64,000 nt of DNA from JANJUB01 sp964586225 (GTDB lineage: Bacteria; Armatimonadota; Fimbriimonadia; Fimbriimonadales; Fimbriimonadaceae). The notes beneath the pieces are model-generated. The model made no database searches. It was not told the DNA's origin and saw only the letters and a list, made by a program, of their open reading frames with translations. The position numbers and the translations under genes were made by a program. Shown piece after piece: positions 8,023 to 15,720 of this stretch; within the stretch, counting starts at the first letter, position 1, and each line of letters starts with the position of its first letter. The DNA lies in contig CAZPHD010000006.1 of assembly GCA_964586225.1 (NCBI GenBank), positions 28,933 through 92,932 of the forward strand, given 5' to 3'.

Positions 8023-8802
8023 ATGCGACGCAGCATCGGGATGGGGATGCTCTTGCTCGTGGCCCTTGCGGGAGCCGAGCCGGGGTTTTGGGAGACGTAT
8101 CGCGGGCACTATGGCTTGAAGGAAGGCTTTCCGAACCTGAAGGCCGGATGTCTGAACTGCCACACCAGCGTGCCTCAGCGCAATCCTTATGGGAAGGCGG
8201 TGGAAGCTTCTCTGAAGGCAGCCGCCGCTCGGGCGGTGACGCCGGAGATTTTGGCGGGGCTGGATAGCGGCGACGCCGACGGGGATGGCTTCGCGAATGG
8301 AGATGAGATCACGGCGGGATTCCTGCCGGGCGATCCTTCGAGCAAGCCGGAGGGGACGCCGCCGCTGCCCGTTGCGCCGGTGGAGGTCGAAGCCCCGGCG
8401 GTGGAGACGATTCCCGCGCACAGCTTCCATCCGCTGTTTGTTCACTTTCCGATCGCGCTGTTTTTGTTTGGAGCGTTTCTGGATGTGCTGGGCTTCCGGC
8501 GCGGCGATGATGGCTTGCGTCGTTTTGCGGTGTGGAACCTCGGGGCGGGGGCGCTGTTCTCTTTGCCGACGGTGCTGACCGGGCTGGCGGCGATGCTGGC
8601 GTTGGAGAAGGCGCTCGAGGGCGGGATGCTGATCCACTTTGCCGCGGGGCTGAGTGGGGCTTTGCTCATGCTTGCGACGTTCCTCATGCGGCGCAAGGGC
8701 GACCCTCCGACGGGGGTCGGATACTGGGTTTTGCTTGGGCTCGCGTGTACCGCGACAACAGTCGCCGGCCACTTCGGCGCGATGCTGGTGTTTGGGGTTT
8801 AG
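8023..8802 (+). CDS. Secreted/membrane protein: CxxCH motif, calcium-type repeat and DUF2231-like membrane domain
   Basis: 259 aa from ATG 8023. A signal peptide (about 1-17) is followed by a small domain with CLNCH (one c-type heme motif), then DSGDADGDGFANGDEI, a dockerin/EF-hand-like calcium loop. After a proline-rich linker come 'HPLFVHFPIALFLFG' and three or four further hydrophobic segments matching DUF2231 membrane proteins. The combination suggests a cytochrome-like membrane anchor for an electron-transfer or sensing role; heme attachment is an inference from one motif only. TAGGTT lies 4 nt before the ATG. The 3' end overlaps the convergent pseudopilin gene by 4 bp. Confidence 0.72.
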   Translation: MRRSIGMGMLLLVALAGAEPGFWETYRGHYGLKEGFPNLKAGCLNCHTSVPQRNPYGKAVEASLKAAAARAVTPEILAGLDSGDADGDGFANGDEITAGFLPGDPSSKPEGTPPLPVAPVEVEAPAVETIPAHSFHPLFVHFPIALFLFGAFLDVLGFRRGDDGLRRFAVWNLGAGALFSLPTVLTGLAAMLALEKALEGGMLIHFAAGLSGALLMLATFLMRRKGDPPTGVGYWVLLGLACTATTVAGHFGAMLVFGV

Positions 8803-9404
8803 CGACTTCCGAGATTCCAGTTGCAGCGGTCAAACGCCAAACCCCATCCGAAGATTGGGTGAGCTTCACCAGTCGCGGCGAATCGCGGTCGAAACTTATC
8901 GCGGTCAATCTTCAACGCTCCGTCCAGGCCGATGTACTCAAGACGGTCAGGCATCATGCAGGTCTCGTTAAGGATGCACGGATCGTTGAGGTCAAGAATC
9001 TTGGTGTAGACAGCAGAGATGGCGGGCTCGCCGGCAAACACATTGACTAAGAGGCACGCCCTCTGCGGAACTCCAGGATTAGGGTCGGCAGGTGCATATC
9101 CCCAACTGCCGACCATGAGGGTCTCTTGCCGATACCGACAAGCCGGGTCCCACTTATCAAGCGGATGGCAGCGTACTTCGGGCGGGGTCAAGGCGAAGGC
9201 CTCTGCGCTCGTTGGTAGCACGTCGTTCTCGCTCGACTGATAGATGAGAATCGCGACGGCAGTCTGGCGCATTCGCCCCCAGCCGTCGGAAAGATGCGCC
9301 TGACGCATGGCTCTTCGCGTGACCGGCACTAGGATGGCGGTCAAGACGACGATGATCGAGATCACGACCAGGATTTCGATGAGGGTGTAGGCTCGCTGCT
9401 TCAT
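8799..9404 (-). CDS. Prepilin-type N-terminal cleavage/methylation protein (pseudopilin)
   Basis: 201 aa. The leader 'MKQRAYTLIEILVVISIIVVLTAILVP' is a prepilin signal with E5 after the cleavage site; the rest is a soluble domain with six or more cysteines (RCHPLD, DPACRY, RACLLV, DPCILNETC, DRCNW). It overlaps the start of its own ATG with the stop of the upstream membrane protein gene (9401-9404), so the two are translationally coupled. Cysteine richness matches the oxidative folding genes just upstream (10.2-11.2 kb), which may belong to the same unit. Confidence 0.82.
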   Translation of the reverse strand: MKQRAYTLIEILVVISIIVVLTAILVPVTRRAMRQAHLSDGWGRMRQTAVAILIYQSSENDVLPTSAEAFALTPPEVRCHPLDKWDPACRYRQETLMVGSWGYAPADPNPGVPQRACLLVNVFAGEPAISAVYTKILDLNDPCILNETCMMPDRLEYIGLDGALKIDRDKFRPRFAATGEAHPIFGWGLAFDRCNWNLGSR

Positions 9405-9811
9405 GTTCGCTCCCGTGTCAGCTCAAGCTCGGCCCACTCGCCGTAGCGCTGATTTAGGAGGATAAAGGCGATGCTGCTCAAAATGAGATACGCAATCGGA
9501 CCGGCGAATCCCCAAGCTAAGCGCATCCAATCGCCCTTTAGATCGGCAAGGATCACGCTCATCTGGGGATAGCTAAACATCAATGCAAATAGGAGCATAG
9601 CCAGCGGAGCAAAGAACAGCTTGCCTGACCGAACTCCAAAGAGCGCTAGGATCGCCATTAGAATGAGATGTGGCAGAACAATGACCCACTGACGAGAGGG
9701 GATTAGATAGTTCACCCAGACTCCAAAGAGCGCTACAGGGAGAAGTCCTAAATAGTGTGACGCTAGAAGGATGCCAAGTTGCACGTACAGCCGGCTGAAG
9801 AATGCTTTCAT
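9401..9811 (-). CDS. Small polytopic membrane protein, unknown
   Basis: 136 aa with about four hydrophobic helices (roughly 5-32, 43-60, 66-88, 98-120) and a charged C-terminus. I do not recognise a family. It lies 62 bp downstream of the Cys-rich secreted protein gene and overlaps the pseudopilin gene by 4 bp, so it probably sits in the middle of a four-gene unit running from 11.2 to 8.8 kb. A membrane assembly factor for the neighbouring secreted proteins is a possibility, not a conclusion. Confidence 0.65.
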   Translation of the reverse strand: MKAFFSRLYVQLGILLASHYLGLLPVALFGVWVNYLIPSRQWVIVLPHLILMAILALFGVRSGKLFFAPLAMLLFALMFSYPQMSVILADLKGDWMRLAWGFAGPIAYLILSSIAFILLNQRYGEWAELELTRERT

Positions 9812-9873
9812 ATTGATCTGGCTCGTTACTACTCCGGCCTGGCTGACAGGTCAGCCAGGCCGGAGTTGCATTG

Positions 9874-10245
9874 CTAATCTGGTCCGCCGGGATTCGTCGT
9901 GCATGGACATTCTGCGGTGATGCTGTCGCACGTTGGGTGGTTGCCCCCAAGATTACAGCATGTACCATCATAGTAGAGCTCCGTGCACTTGACAGGCGGG
10001 TCTGGCATCGGGCCATTGCTGCCTTCGCAACGCCATCGCTTGGCAACATTGGTTACGTAACCAAGCAGAAAAGCACTGCATGGTAGTGGACGTTCCAAAT
10101 ATACGTGCGACCTGCACCCATACAACTGCTTGGAGCAATTGTATTGCGGATTGGCTTCCGCTCGCGGGGCCAGAAAGACCAGGGTCGTAACGAGACAGCC
10201 GGTAGCAACCAGGCTGGTTGAGAGTGTCGAGAGTTTACGTTTCAT
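9874..10245 (-). CDS. Secreted cysteine-rich protein (10 mature Cys), unknown
   Basis: 123 aa. A signal peptide (about 1-31, ending APRAEA) precedes a mature chain of about 90 residues with ten cysteines: NC, GC, PC, RC, KC, a CC pair, TC, EC and PC. An even number and close spacing suggest five disulfides. The start overlaps the stop of the VKOR/thioredoxin-like gene (ATGA, 10242-10245), so the two are made together. This layout, a dedicated disulfide-forming membrane enzyme coupled to a Cys-rich substrate, recalls MauE/MauD with the methylamine dehydrogenase small subunit, but no sequence match to that subunit is evident. Function unknown. Confidence 0.7.
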   Translation of the reverse strand: MKRKLSTLSTSLVATGCLVTTLVFLAPRAEANPQYNCSKQLYGCRSHVYLERPLPCSAFLLGYVTNVAKRWRCEGSNGPMPDPPVKCTELYYDGTCCNLGGNHPTCDSITAECPCTTNPGGPD

Positions 10246-11201
10246 TGAAGTGCCTCCTTATAGGCTTCGGTGCCAAATCCGGTGATGTGAAGCGATATGA
10301 CGCCTTCGTCGACCTTTAGGAGCTGCGGTGCGACTGGCTCGATTGGGCTAGATGAGCTCTGGCTAACCTCGTTGAGCGACCGAGCCTCATACTTGACTCC
10401 TAGGTTGCGCAGAAGCAGTTCTGCGTCATGACAGGCAGGGCAACCCCTGAGGGTGAGCAATAGGATCCCTGAGGACCGGTCCGGAAAAATCGACTCGTGA
10501 ACACTGGCGATCGGTAGACCCTGCAGGGACACGACGTGCGTGGGAGGCTGATAGCTTCGTATCACGGCCACTGATGAGACGAGAGCAAGCGCGAGGGAGA
10601 CGGTAAGCCACCTTGCGAGCGTGCGTCGTGGTTCCGGCTTTGAGGAAGTTGCTAGCCGAAGTCCAACGAGCATGATTGCAACCACGAACAGGCATTTGGG
10701 ACATAGCCTTGGGAGGAAGAACTGCAAAGGGATGTGGACAACAACTGCGAGCGATGCGAGGAGGGTGACGGCCCTTCGGCACCACAGCACTCCAGAGAAT
10801 GCCGTCAAGCCGACGACGGCGATCGAAAGCACGAGAGATGCAGCAGGTAGCCATTGAAGCGTTCCCACGTCGATTCTGCACGAGGTGATGCACGTTCGGT
10901 CTGCCGCAGATATCACGGAGAGAACCAGCAAGGCGAACGTCTGCAGAAGCCTTAGGATCGGACCCGTCAAGTTCCTTATTGTCCATGCAAACAACGCGAG
11001 AATGAAAAAGGACACGGATGCCGAGGCGTACGCAGTCCGACTAGCCTCCACCGAGAGTGCCGCGATCATCGTGAAGATGCAAGCCAGAACCGTGTAGGTC
11101 CTGAAGCTGACCAGGGCCGAAATCCCTACCGCACCGAAAGGCCTTTGATTGCCTCCAGTTTGTAAAGAGCCTGCGTTGCGGATACGGACAGTACGGCTCA
11201 C
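10242..11201 (-). CDS. VKOR-like membrane domain fused to thioredoxin-fold CPAC domain
   Basis: 319 aa. Five or six hydrophobic helices span residues 25-215. A loop cysteine pair (TCITSC, about 104-109), a P-x-A motif in the next helix, and LCPKC (about 168-172) at the end of a later helix resemble the loop and active-site CxxC of vitamin K epoxide reductase-type quinone-coupled oxidases. The C-terminal part has 'LTLRGCPACHDAELLLRNLG', a glutaredoxin/thioredoxin-like CxxC followed by a helix. The natural reading is de novo disulfide formation in the periplasm. The start is GTG 11201, 7 nt after a TAAAAT box (11209-11214). Base composition looks more AT-rich than the ribosomal operon next door. 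Confidence 0.62.
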   Translation of the reverse strand: MSRTVRIRNAGSLQTGGNQRPFGAVGISALVSFRTYTVLACIFTMIAALSVEASRTAYASASVSFFILALFAWTIRNLTGPILRLLQTFALLVLSVISAADRTCITSCRIDVGTLQWLPAASLVLSIAVVGLTAFSGVLWCRRAVTLLASLAVVVHIPLQFFLPRLCPKCLFVVAIMLVGLRLATSSKPEPRRTLARWLTVSLALALVSSVAVIRSYQPPTHVVSLQGLPIASVHESIFPDRSSGILLLTLRGCPACHDAELLLRNLGVKYEARSLNEVSQSSSSPIEPVAPQLLKVDEGVISLHITGFGTEAYKEALQ

Positions 11202-11208
11202 AAGTCAC

Positions 11209-11237
11209 ATTTTAGCAAAGAACGCTCGCCCAAACAA
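11209..11237 (-). promoter_or_regulatory. Sigma70-type promoter of the VKOR/Cys-rich unit
   Basis: On the minus strand TTGTTT (11232-11237), a 17-bp spacer and TAAAAT (11209-11214) stand 7 nt before the GTG start, predicting a leaderless or nearly leaderless mRNA. Confidence 0.65.
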
Positions 11238-11509
11238 GTAGAAAGATGACTTTTTTCGGGGGGGGGCAAGCGTAGAGTTGTGTCTACTATGGACCCTCAG
11301 CCTTTTGAACGATGGCCTGGATCAATCCGCTTGGTGGCGTTTGACGGAGCGAGCGCCCAAGAAGTTGAGGATCGTTCGTCGCTTTGCATCTTGATCGGCG
11401 GTTGGGTATACTCCACCGAGCTCTCACTGAGGGAGCCCACAACTTTGCCACGGGTCCCGTGTCGTGAAACGCGACATACCGGCCCGACAACGGCGGGGAA
11501 CGAAACACT
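11238..11509. promoter_or_regulatory. Divergent control region upstream of the ribosomal operon
   Basis: Separates the VKOR-like gene from rpsN. A run of nine G (11258-11266) follows a T6 tract. A promoter candidate is TTGCAT (11385-11390), 16 bp, TATACT (11407-11412), giving a leader of about 90 nt before rpsN, in which GTCG/CGAC arms can pair around 11461-11475. Ribosomal leaders often carry autoregulatory sites, but none is recognised here. A frame from 11280 overlaps rpsN and has no homology-like features, so I do not call it a gene. Confidence 0.5.
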
Positions 11510-11695
11510 ATGGCTAAGCAATGTCTGATTGAAAAGCAGAAGAAGAAGCCGAAGTTCAAAGCGCGCGCCTACAATCGGTGCAGCCTTTGCGGCCGCTCAC
11601 GCGGTTACTTCCGGTTCTTCGGCATCTGCCGCATTTGCCTTCGCGAGAAGGCTCACCAGGGCGAGTTGCCCGGTGTCGTGAAGTCGAGCTGGTAA
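11510..11695 (+). CDS. rpsN: 30S ribosomal protein S14, zinc-binding type Z
   Basis: 61 aa, the short S14 type. C24, C27, C40 and C43 form the zinc knuckle (CSLC...CRIC) and the tail GELPGVVKSSW is typical. S14 joins the 30S head late in assembly, near S10 and S3. Here it is the first gene of the cluster: L5, which normally precedes it, is absent and the next gene upstream points the other way. S8 follows after 18 bp. Confidence 0.97.
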   Translation: MAKQCLIEKQKKKPKFKARAYNRCSLCGRSRGYFRFFGICRICLREKAHQGELPGVVKSSW

Positions 11696-11713
11696 GGCTC
11701 AGGAGGTCCCACT

Positions 11714-12109
11714 ATGCACAGCGATCCCATCGCGGACCTTTTGACGCGCATCCGCAACGGCGCCCACGCCAAGCTAACGCACATCACGGTTCCGCACAGC
11801 AAAATCAAAATCGAAATCCTGAAGATTCTGGAGGCCGAAGGCTACATCAAGGGCCACGAAGTCACCACCGAATCTAGCTTCCCGATGATCAAGGTCGAAA
11901 TGAGCTACGACAATCGCCGTCGACCGGTCATCAAGAGGATCAAGCGCGTGTCCAAGCCCGGTCTCCGGGTCTACAAGGGCGCCGGTGATCTGAAGCCGAT
12001 CCGTTCGGGCCTGGCAACCCGGATCGTCTCGACCAGCCAGGGGCTCATGACCGACCGCGACGCTCGAAGAAAGCAGATCGGCGGAGAAGTCCTTTGTGAG
12101 GTTTGGTAA
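11714..12109 (+). CDS. rpsH: 30S ribosomal protein S8
   Basis: 131 aa, standard length. Opening 'MHSDPIADLLTRIRNG' and ending with 'GLATRIVSTSQGLMTDRDARRKQIGGEVLCEVW' are diagnostic. S8 binds 16S helix 21 and organises the central domain; in many bacteria it also represses its own operon through mRNA near the rplE start, a site that cannot exist here in the usual place because rplE is missing. An AGGAGG-like sequence precedes the ATG. The stop and the rplF start share one base (TAATG). Confidence 0.97.
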   Translation: MHSDPIADLLTRIRNGAHAKLTHITVPHSKIKIEILKILEAEGYIKGHEVTTESSFPMIKVEMSYDNRRRPVIKRIKRVSKPGLRVYKGAGDLKPIRSGLATRIVSTSQGLMTDRDARRKQIGGEVLCEVW

Positions 12110-12672
12110 TGTCGCGAATCGGAAGACTCCCCATTCCCATCCCCGGTGGCGTCACCGTCTCGGTTGACGCTCAGAACCACGTGACCGTGAAGGGTCCGAA
12201 GGGCGAACTCGTTTGCCCGATCGCCCGCGAACTCACCGTCAAGCAAGAAGACACGACGCTGTTTGTTGAGCGCCCGGACAATCTCCGACGCGCCCGCAGC
12301 CAGCACGGTCTCGCCCGCACGTTGCTCAACAACTGTGTGGTGGGCGTGACGAGCGGCCACAGCAAGACGCTGGAAATCGTTGGCGTTGGCTATCGTGCTC
12401 AGCTTGAGGGTTCCGCCCTCGTGCTCAACATGGGCTACTCGCACCCGGTGCGAGTTGAGCCGGTGCCGGGCATCACGTTCGAGTTGGTTCAAGAAGAGAA
12501 GTCACGTTCGCAGCAGATTCGAGTCTCCGGCATCGACAAGGCGCTGGTGGGTCAGATTGCGGCGGACATTCGCAAGGTGCGAAAGCCGGAGCCTTATAAG
12601 GGCAAGGGCATTCGCTATCAGGGCGAAGTGATCAAGTTGAAGGCCGGTAAGCGAGCGGCCGCGAAGAAGTAA
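12109..12672 (+). CDS. rplF: 50S ribosomal protein L6
   Basis: 187 aa. 'MSRIGRLPIPIPGGVTV' and the C-terminal signature 'PEPYKGKGIRYQGEVIKLKAGKR' mark L6, which binds 23S near the GTPase centre. The start is ATG 12109, sharing its A with the rpsH stop; a GTG six bases earlier is less likely because it would add two residues inside the rpsH stop region. A lysine/alanine tail of normal length follows. Usual order L6-L18-S5 is kept. Confidence 0.97.
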   Translation: MSRIGRLPIPIPGGVTVSVDAQNHVTVKGPKGELVCPIARELTVKQEDTTLFVERPDNLRRARSQHGLARTLLNNCVVGVTSGHSKTLEIVGVGYRAQLEGSALVLNMGYSHPVRVEPVPGITFELVQEEKSRSQQIRVSGIDKALVGQIAADIRKVRKPEPYKGKGIRYQGEVIKLKAGKRAAAKK

Positions 12673-12685
12673 GGAGTAGGCAACC

Positions 12686-13039
12686 ATGGCACAACGATCA
12701 AGAGCCAATCTACGGGTCGCGCGCCACGAGCGCCTGCGCAAGCGGCTGGAAGGTACGCCCAGTCGTCCGCGGCTCGCCGTGTTCCGTAGTCTTAAGCACA
12801 TCACCGCCCAGATCATCGACGATTCGACGGGTCAGACCCTCGCCGCCGCCAGCAGCCACGAAAAGGAACTGAAGGCGACCGGCAACGCCGAAGGCGCAAA
12901 GCGCATCGGTGCCGAGCTCGCTAAGCGAGCGAAGGAAAAGGGCATCACGTCGGTCGTGTTCGATCGAGGTGGCTTTCAGTATCACGGTCGGGTAGCAAGC
13001 CTGGCCGACGGCGCCCGCGAGGGAGGCTTGGAGTTCTAA
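12686..13039 (+). CDS. rplR: 50S ribosomal protein L18
   Basis: 117 aa. The basic N-terminus (ARHERLRKRLEGTPSRPRLAVFRS) and the core 'HITAQIIDDSTGQTLAAASS' followed by 'FDRGGFQYHGRVASLADGAREGGLEF' are diagnostic. L18 binds 5S rRNA with L5 in the central protuberance. A Shine-Dalgarno AAGGAG lies 8-9 nt before the ATG. rpsE starts 1 bp after its stop. Confidence 0.97.
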   Translation: MAQRSRANLRVARHERLRKRLEGTPSRPRLAVFRSLKHITAQIIDDSTGQTLAAASSHEKELKATGNAEGAKRIGAELAKRAKEKGITSVVFDRGGFQYHGRVASLADGAREGGLEF

Positions 13040-13040
13040 C

Positions 13041-13607
13041 ATGAAAATGCGATTGAGCGGGAAACGAGAATCCCGTAACACCGAAGGACCCCAGCTCGAC
13101 GTCCGGGTCATCCGAACGAACAAAGTGTTCAAGACCCACAAGGGCGGCAAGACGGCCTCGTGGTCCATCCTCGTCGTGGTCGGCGACAACAAAGGCAGCG
13201 TCGGCGTAGGACTCGGCAAGGCACGCGGTATCCCTGACGCTATTCGCAAGGCCGAAGAAGCCGCGCGAAAGGCGATGTTCAAGGTGCCGATGATCGGCGA
13301 TACGATTCCGCACGAGGTTCATGCCGAGTCGGGCTCGTCGCAGGTCGTGCTCCGTCCGGCATCGCCGGGTACCGGCGTCAAGGCCGGTGGCGCGGTGCGC
13401 ATGTGCCTTGAAGCTGCCGGTATCCATAACGTGCTCGCCAAGAGCCTCGGTAGCCGCAACGCCATCAACATGGCCTATGCGACGATCGAAGCCTTCCGCG
13501 AACTCATCTCGCCGGAAGACCGAGCGAAGCAGCGCAACATGAATGCCGACGAACTCGTGCCGTGGCTCGCCAAGGCGCGCAAGGAGGAAGCGGATGCTGC
13601 GCATTAA
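13041..13607 (+). CDS. rpsE: 30S ribosomal protein S5
   Basis: 188 aa. It contains the dsRBD-like S5 N-domain ('ASWSILVVVGDNKGSVGVGLGKARGIPDAIRKAEEAA') and the C-domain with 'RPASPGTGVKAGGAVRMCLEAAGI'. S5 helps decoding fidelity and the mRNA entry channel. The C-terminal 14 bp overlap the start of rpmD in another frame, tying translation of S5 and L30. Confidence 0.97.
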   Translation: MKMRLSGKRESRNTEGPQLDVRVIRTNKVFKTHKGGKTASWSILVVVGDNKGSVGVGLGKARGIPDAIRKAEEAARKAMFKVPMIGDTIPHEVHAESGSSQVVLRPASPGTGVKAGGAVRMCLEAAGIHNVLAKSLGSRNAINMAYATIEAFRELISPEDRAKQRNMNADELVPWLAKARKEEADAAH

Positions 13608-13845
13608 GTTGGTCAAGAGCATCATCGGGCAGACGGCGCAAAATCGCAAGATTGTCGCCTCGCTCGGATTGCGCAAGATGCACCAAACCGTGGAGCATCA
13701 AGACACGCCGAGTATCCGCGGCATGGTGCACAAAGTGAAGCACATGCTTGAGGTCGAGTCAGTGGTGGTTGAAGCCGTCGCTGCGAAGCCGAAGCGGACC
13801 AAGAAAGCGGAGAGCGACTCGCCCTCCGAGGACACGAAGGAGTAA
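13594..13845 (+). CDS. rpmD: 50S ribosomal protein L30 with C-terminal tail
   Basis: 83 aa from ATG 13594. Residues 1-60 (MLRIKLVKSIIGQ..., then GLRKMHQTVEHQDTPSIRGMVHKVKHMLEV) form a complete L30. About 23 extra residues, rich in Lys, Ser, Glu and Asp (AAKPKRTKKAESDSPSEDTKE), follow; L30 normally stops near 60. I chose 13594 because upstream in-frame codons belong to the rpsE overlap and the L30 fold begins exactly there. The tail is low-complexity and probably flexible on the ribosome surface. Confidence 0.93.
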   Translation: MLRIKLVKSIIGQTAQNRKIVASLGLRKMHQTVEHQDTPSIRGMVHKVKHMLEVESVVVEAVAAKPKRTKKAESDSPSEDTKE

Positions 13846-13851
13846 TCGAAA

Positions 13852-14292
13852 GTGAATCTGCACGAGTTAAAACCAGCGGAAGGAAGCGTCAAGCGACGCC
13901 GACGCGTTGGACGTGGCATTGGCTCTGGCATGGGCAAGACGGCGACGCGTGGTACCAAGGGCCAGAAGGCTCGCCGCCAAATCCCGTCGCACTTTGAAGG
14001 TGGTCAGACGCCGATTCATCGCCGACTTCCCGTAAAGAAGGGCTTCCGCAACATCAACCACAAGGAGTTCGCGATCGTCAACCTTGACGATCTCGAGAAG
14101 CTGTTCGAAGCGGGCGCGGAGGTCACTCCTGAGTCGCTGATTGCAACCGGCATCATCCCCGGTCTGCGCGACGGCGTCAAGATCCTTGCGTTTGGCACCC
14201 TGAACAAGAAGCTCAAGGTGTCAGCTCACAAGTTCAGCAAGGCCGCCCAGGCCGCGATTGAAAAGGTTGGAGGCGAGGTAACCGTTCTGTGA
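13852..14292 (+). CDS. rplO: 50S ribosomal protein L15
   Basis: 146 aa. GTG start, 'MNLHELKPAEGSVKRRRRVGRGIGSGMGKT' with the Gly/Arg-rich loop of L15 and the C-terminal 'VSAHKFSKAAQAAIEKVGGEV'. L15 is an assembly protein of the large subunit. It lies 6 bp after rpmD, and its stop overlaps the secY GTG start (GTGA, 14289-14292), the common coupling between L15 and SecY. Confidence 0.97.
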   Translation: MNLHELKPAEGSVKRRRRVGRGIGSGMGKTATRGTKGQKARRQIPSHFEGGQTPIHRRLPVKKGFRNINHKEFAIVNLDDLEKLFEAGAEVTPESLIATGIIPGLRDGVKILAFGTLNKKLKVSAHKFSKAAQAAIEKVGGEVTVL

Positions 14293-15638
14293 GCCTCGGC
14301 GGCGGATTCTCAGGCGGCGCAAAGTCGCTGAAGTTGTCGTTCATCGATACGCTAAAGGGTGCGTGGGCCGATCCGGACCTGCGCGCCCGAATCCTGTTTG
14401 TGCTCGCAATGTTCGCCGTCTACGTAGTCGGCGTTCACATTCAGGTACCAATCCCCGGCCTGAAGACGGATCAGATTCAGGAAATCCTGAAGAACAACCC
14501 GTACTTCCAACTGCTCGACGTGTTTGGCGGTGGTGCTATCCAGCGGGTCTCGATCTTTGCTTTGGGCCTCAACCCGTACATCACGTCAAGCATCATCATC
14601 CAAGTCTTGACCACGGCATTCCCGCAGTGGAAGAAGGACCTTCAGGAAGGCGGCGAGTATGCGCGCAAGCAACAGGCGAAGCGCATCCGCATGCTCACGC
14701 TCGTTCTGTGTATTGCGCAAGGCATCGGTTTCTTGCAGATCATGCAGAGTGGCGGACTCGCACTGGAACCAATTGCGCGCTTCAGCACGCTTGTGTTCTG
14801 GACGGCGGGTGCGATGTTCGTTCTCTGGCTGGGTGAGCAGATCAGTGAGCGCGGCATCGGCAACGGTGTTTCCCTGATGATCTTTGCGGGCATCGTCATT
14901 TCGATGCCGACTCAGATTGGCATGCTGAACAAGCAGATCACCGACGGTGTGTTGGCGATTTGGCAGGCGGTTGTTCTCGTCATCCTCTTCCTCGCGACGA
15001 CGTGGTTTATCGTGCTCTTTACGAGTGCGCAACGCCGGTTGCCGATTCAGCACGTTCGAAGAAACGTTGGAACCAAGGTGATGGGGGGTCAAACCAGCTA
15101 TCTGCCGATTCCCGTGAACACCGCAGGTGTGATTCCGATTATCTTCGCGATCTCGCTCGTGTTCTTGCCGATGCAGTTTGCGGGCATGTTCCCCGTCAAC
15201 AGTGGTCCGAACGTGGCGCTGACGAAGATTGGCGAGTTTATGAACCCCGGTGCCGCTTGGCCGCAAGGTCTGGTGGGAATGGCGGTGTACACCGCGCTGA
15301 TCTTCTTCTTCACCTACTTTTACACGGCCATTCAGTACAACGTGGAAGACCTGAGCAACAACCTCAAGCGGGCGGGCTCGTTCATTCCCGGTGTGCGGCC
15401 TGGAAAACAGACGAAGGACTTCCTCGACGGCATCATCAGTCGGATTACGATTGCGGGGGCGGCGTTCCTCACGATCGTTGCCCTGATGCAGTATCTGACG
15501 CCCGCCATTACCGGCATGCCCGCGCAAAACGCTGCTCGGTTGATCGGTGGCACGTCGCTGCTCATCATGGTGAGTGTCGCCTTGGAGACAATGCGGCAGA
15601 TCGAAGCCAACATTCTCATGAAGCAATACCAGCAGTGA
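14289..15638 (+). CDS. secY: Preprotein translocase subunit SecY
   Basis: 449 aa with about ten hydrophobic helices. Diagnostic parts are 'VPIPGLKTDQI', 'LGLNPYITSSIIIQVL', 'ISERGIGNGVSLMIFAGI' and 'RPGKQTKDFLDGIISRITIAGA'. SecY forms the protein-conducting channel with SecE and SecG (not in the window). The gene closes the ribosomal run; an intrinsic terminator follows 12 bp after the stop. Confidence 0.97.
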   Translation: MSLGGGFSGGAKSLKLSFIDTLKGAWADPDLRARILFVLAMFAVYVVGVHIQVPIPGLKTDQIQEILKNNPYFQLLDVFGGGAIQRVSIFALGLNPYITSSIIIQVLTTAFPQWKKDLQEGGEYARKQQAKRIRMLTLVLCIAQGIGFLQIMQSGGLALEPIARFSTLVFWTAGAMFVLWLGEQISERGIGNGVSLMIFAGIVISMPTQIGMLNKQITDGVLAIWQAVVLVILFLATTWFIVLFTSAQRRLPIQHVRRNVGTKVMGGQTSYLPIPVNTAGVIPIIFAISLVFLPMQFAGMFPVNSGPNVALTKIGEFMNPGAAWPQGLVGMAVYTALIFFFTYFYTAIQYNVEDLSNNLKRAGSFIPGVRPGKQTKDFLDGIISRITIAGAAFLTIVALMQYLTPAITGMPAQNAARLIGGTSLLIMVSVALETMRQIEANILMKQYQQ

Positions 15639-15650
15639 TGCCGGATTGCA

Positions 15651-15680
15651 AGGCCCGCAGGTTCGCCTGCGGGCCTTTTT
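15651..15680 (+). terminator. Intrinsic terminator after secY
   Basis: AGGCCCGCAG, loop GTTCGC-type, CTGCGGGCC, then TTTTT. A strong GC stem with a T tract between secY and adk, so adk-map are probably only partly read from the ribosomal promoter. Confidence 0.9.
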
Positions 15681-15720
15681 GCCGCCTGAGGGAGACGGCC
15701 AAGGTAGCCTTAGAACAAAC

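Noticed and set aside
11258..11266. Run of nine G as a phase-variation tract
   Set aside because: It lies upstream of the -10/-35 candidates on both strands and in no gene; no evidence for slippage control.
11280..11528. 82-codon frame before rpsN
   Set aside because: Overlaps the rpsN start, contains the likely promoter, and shows no protein-like pattern.
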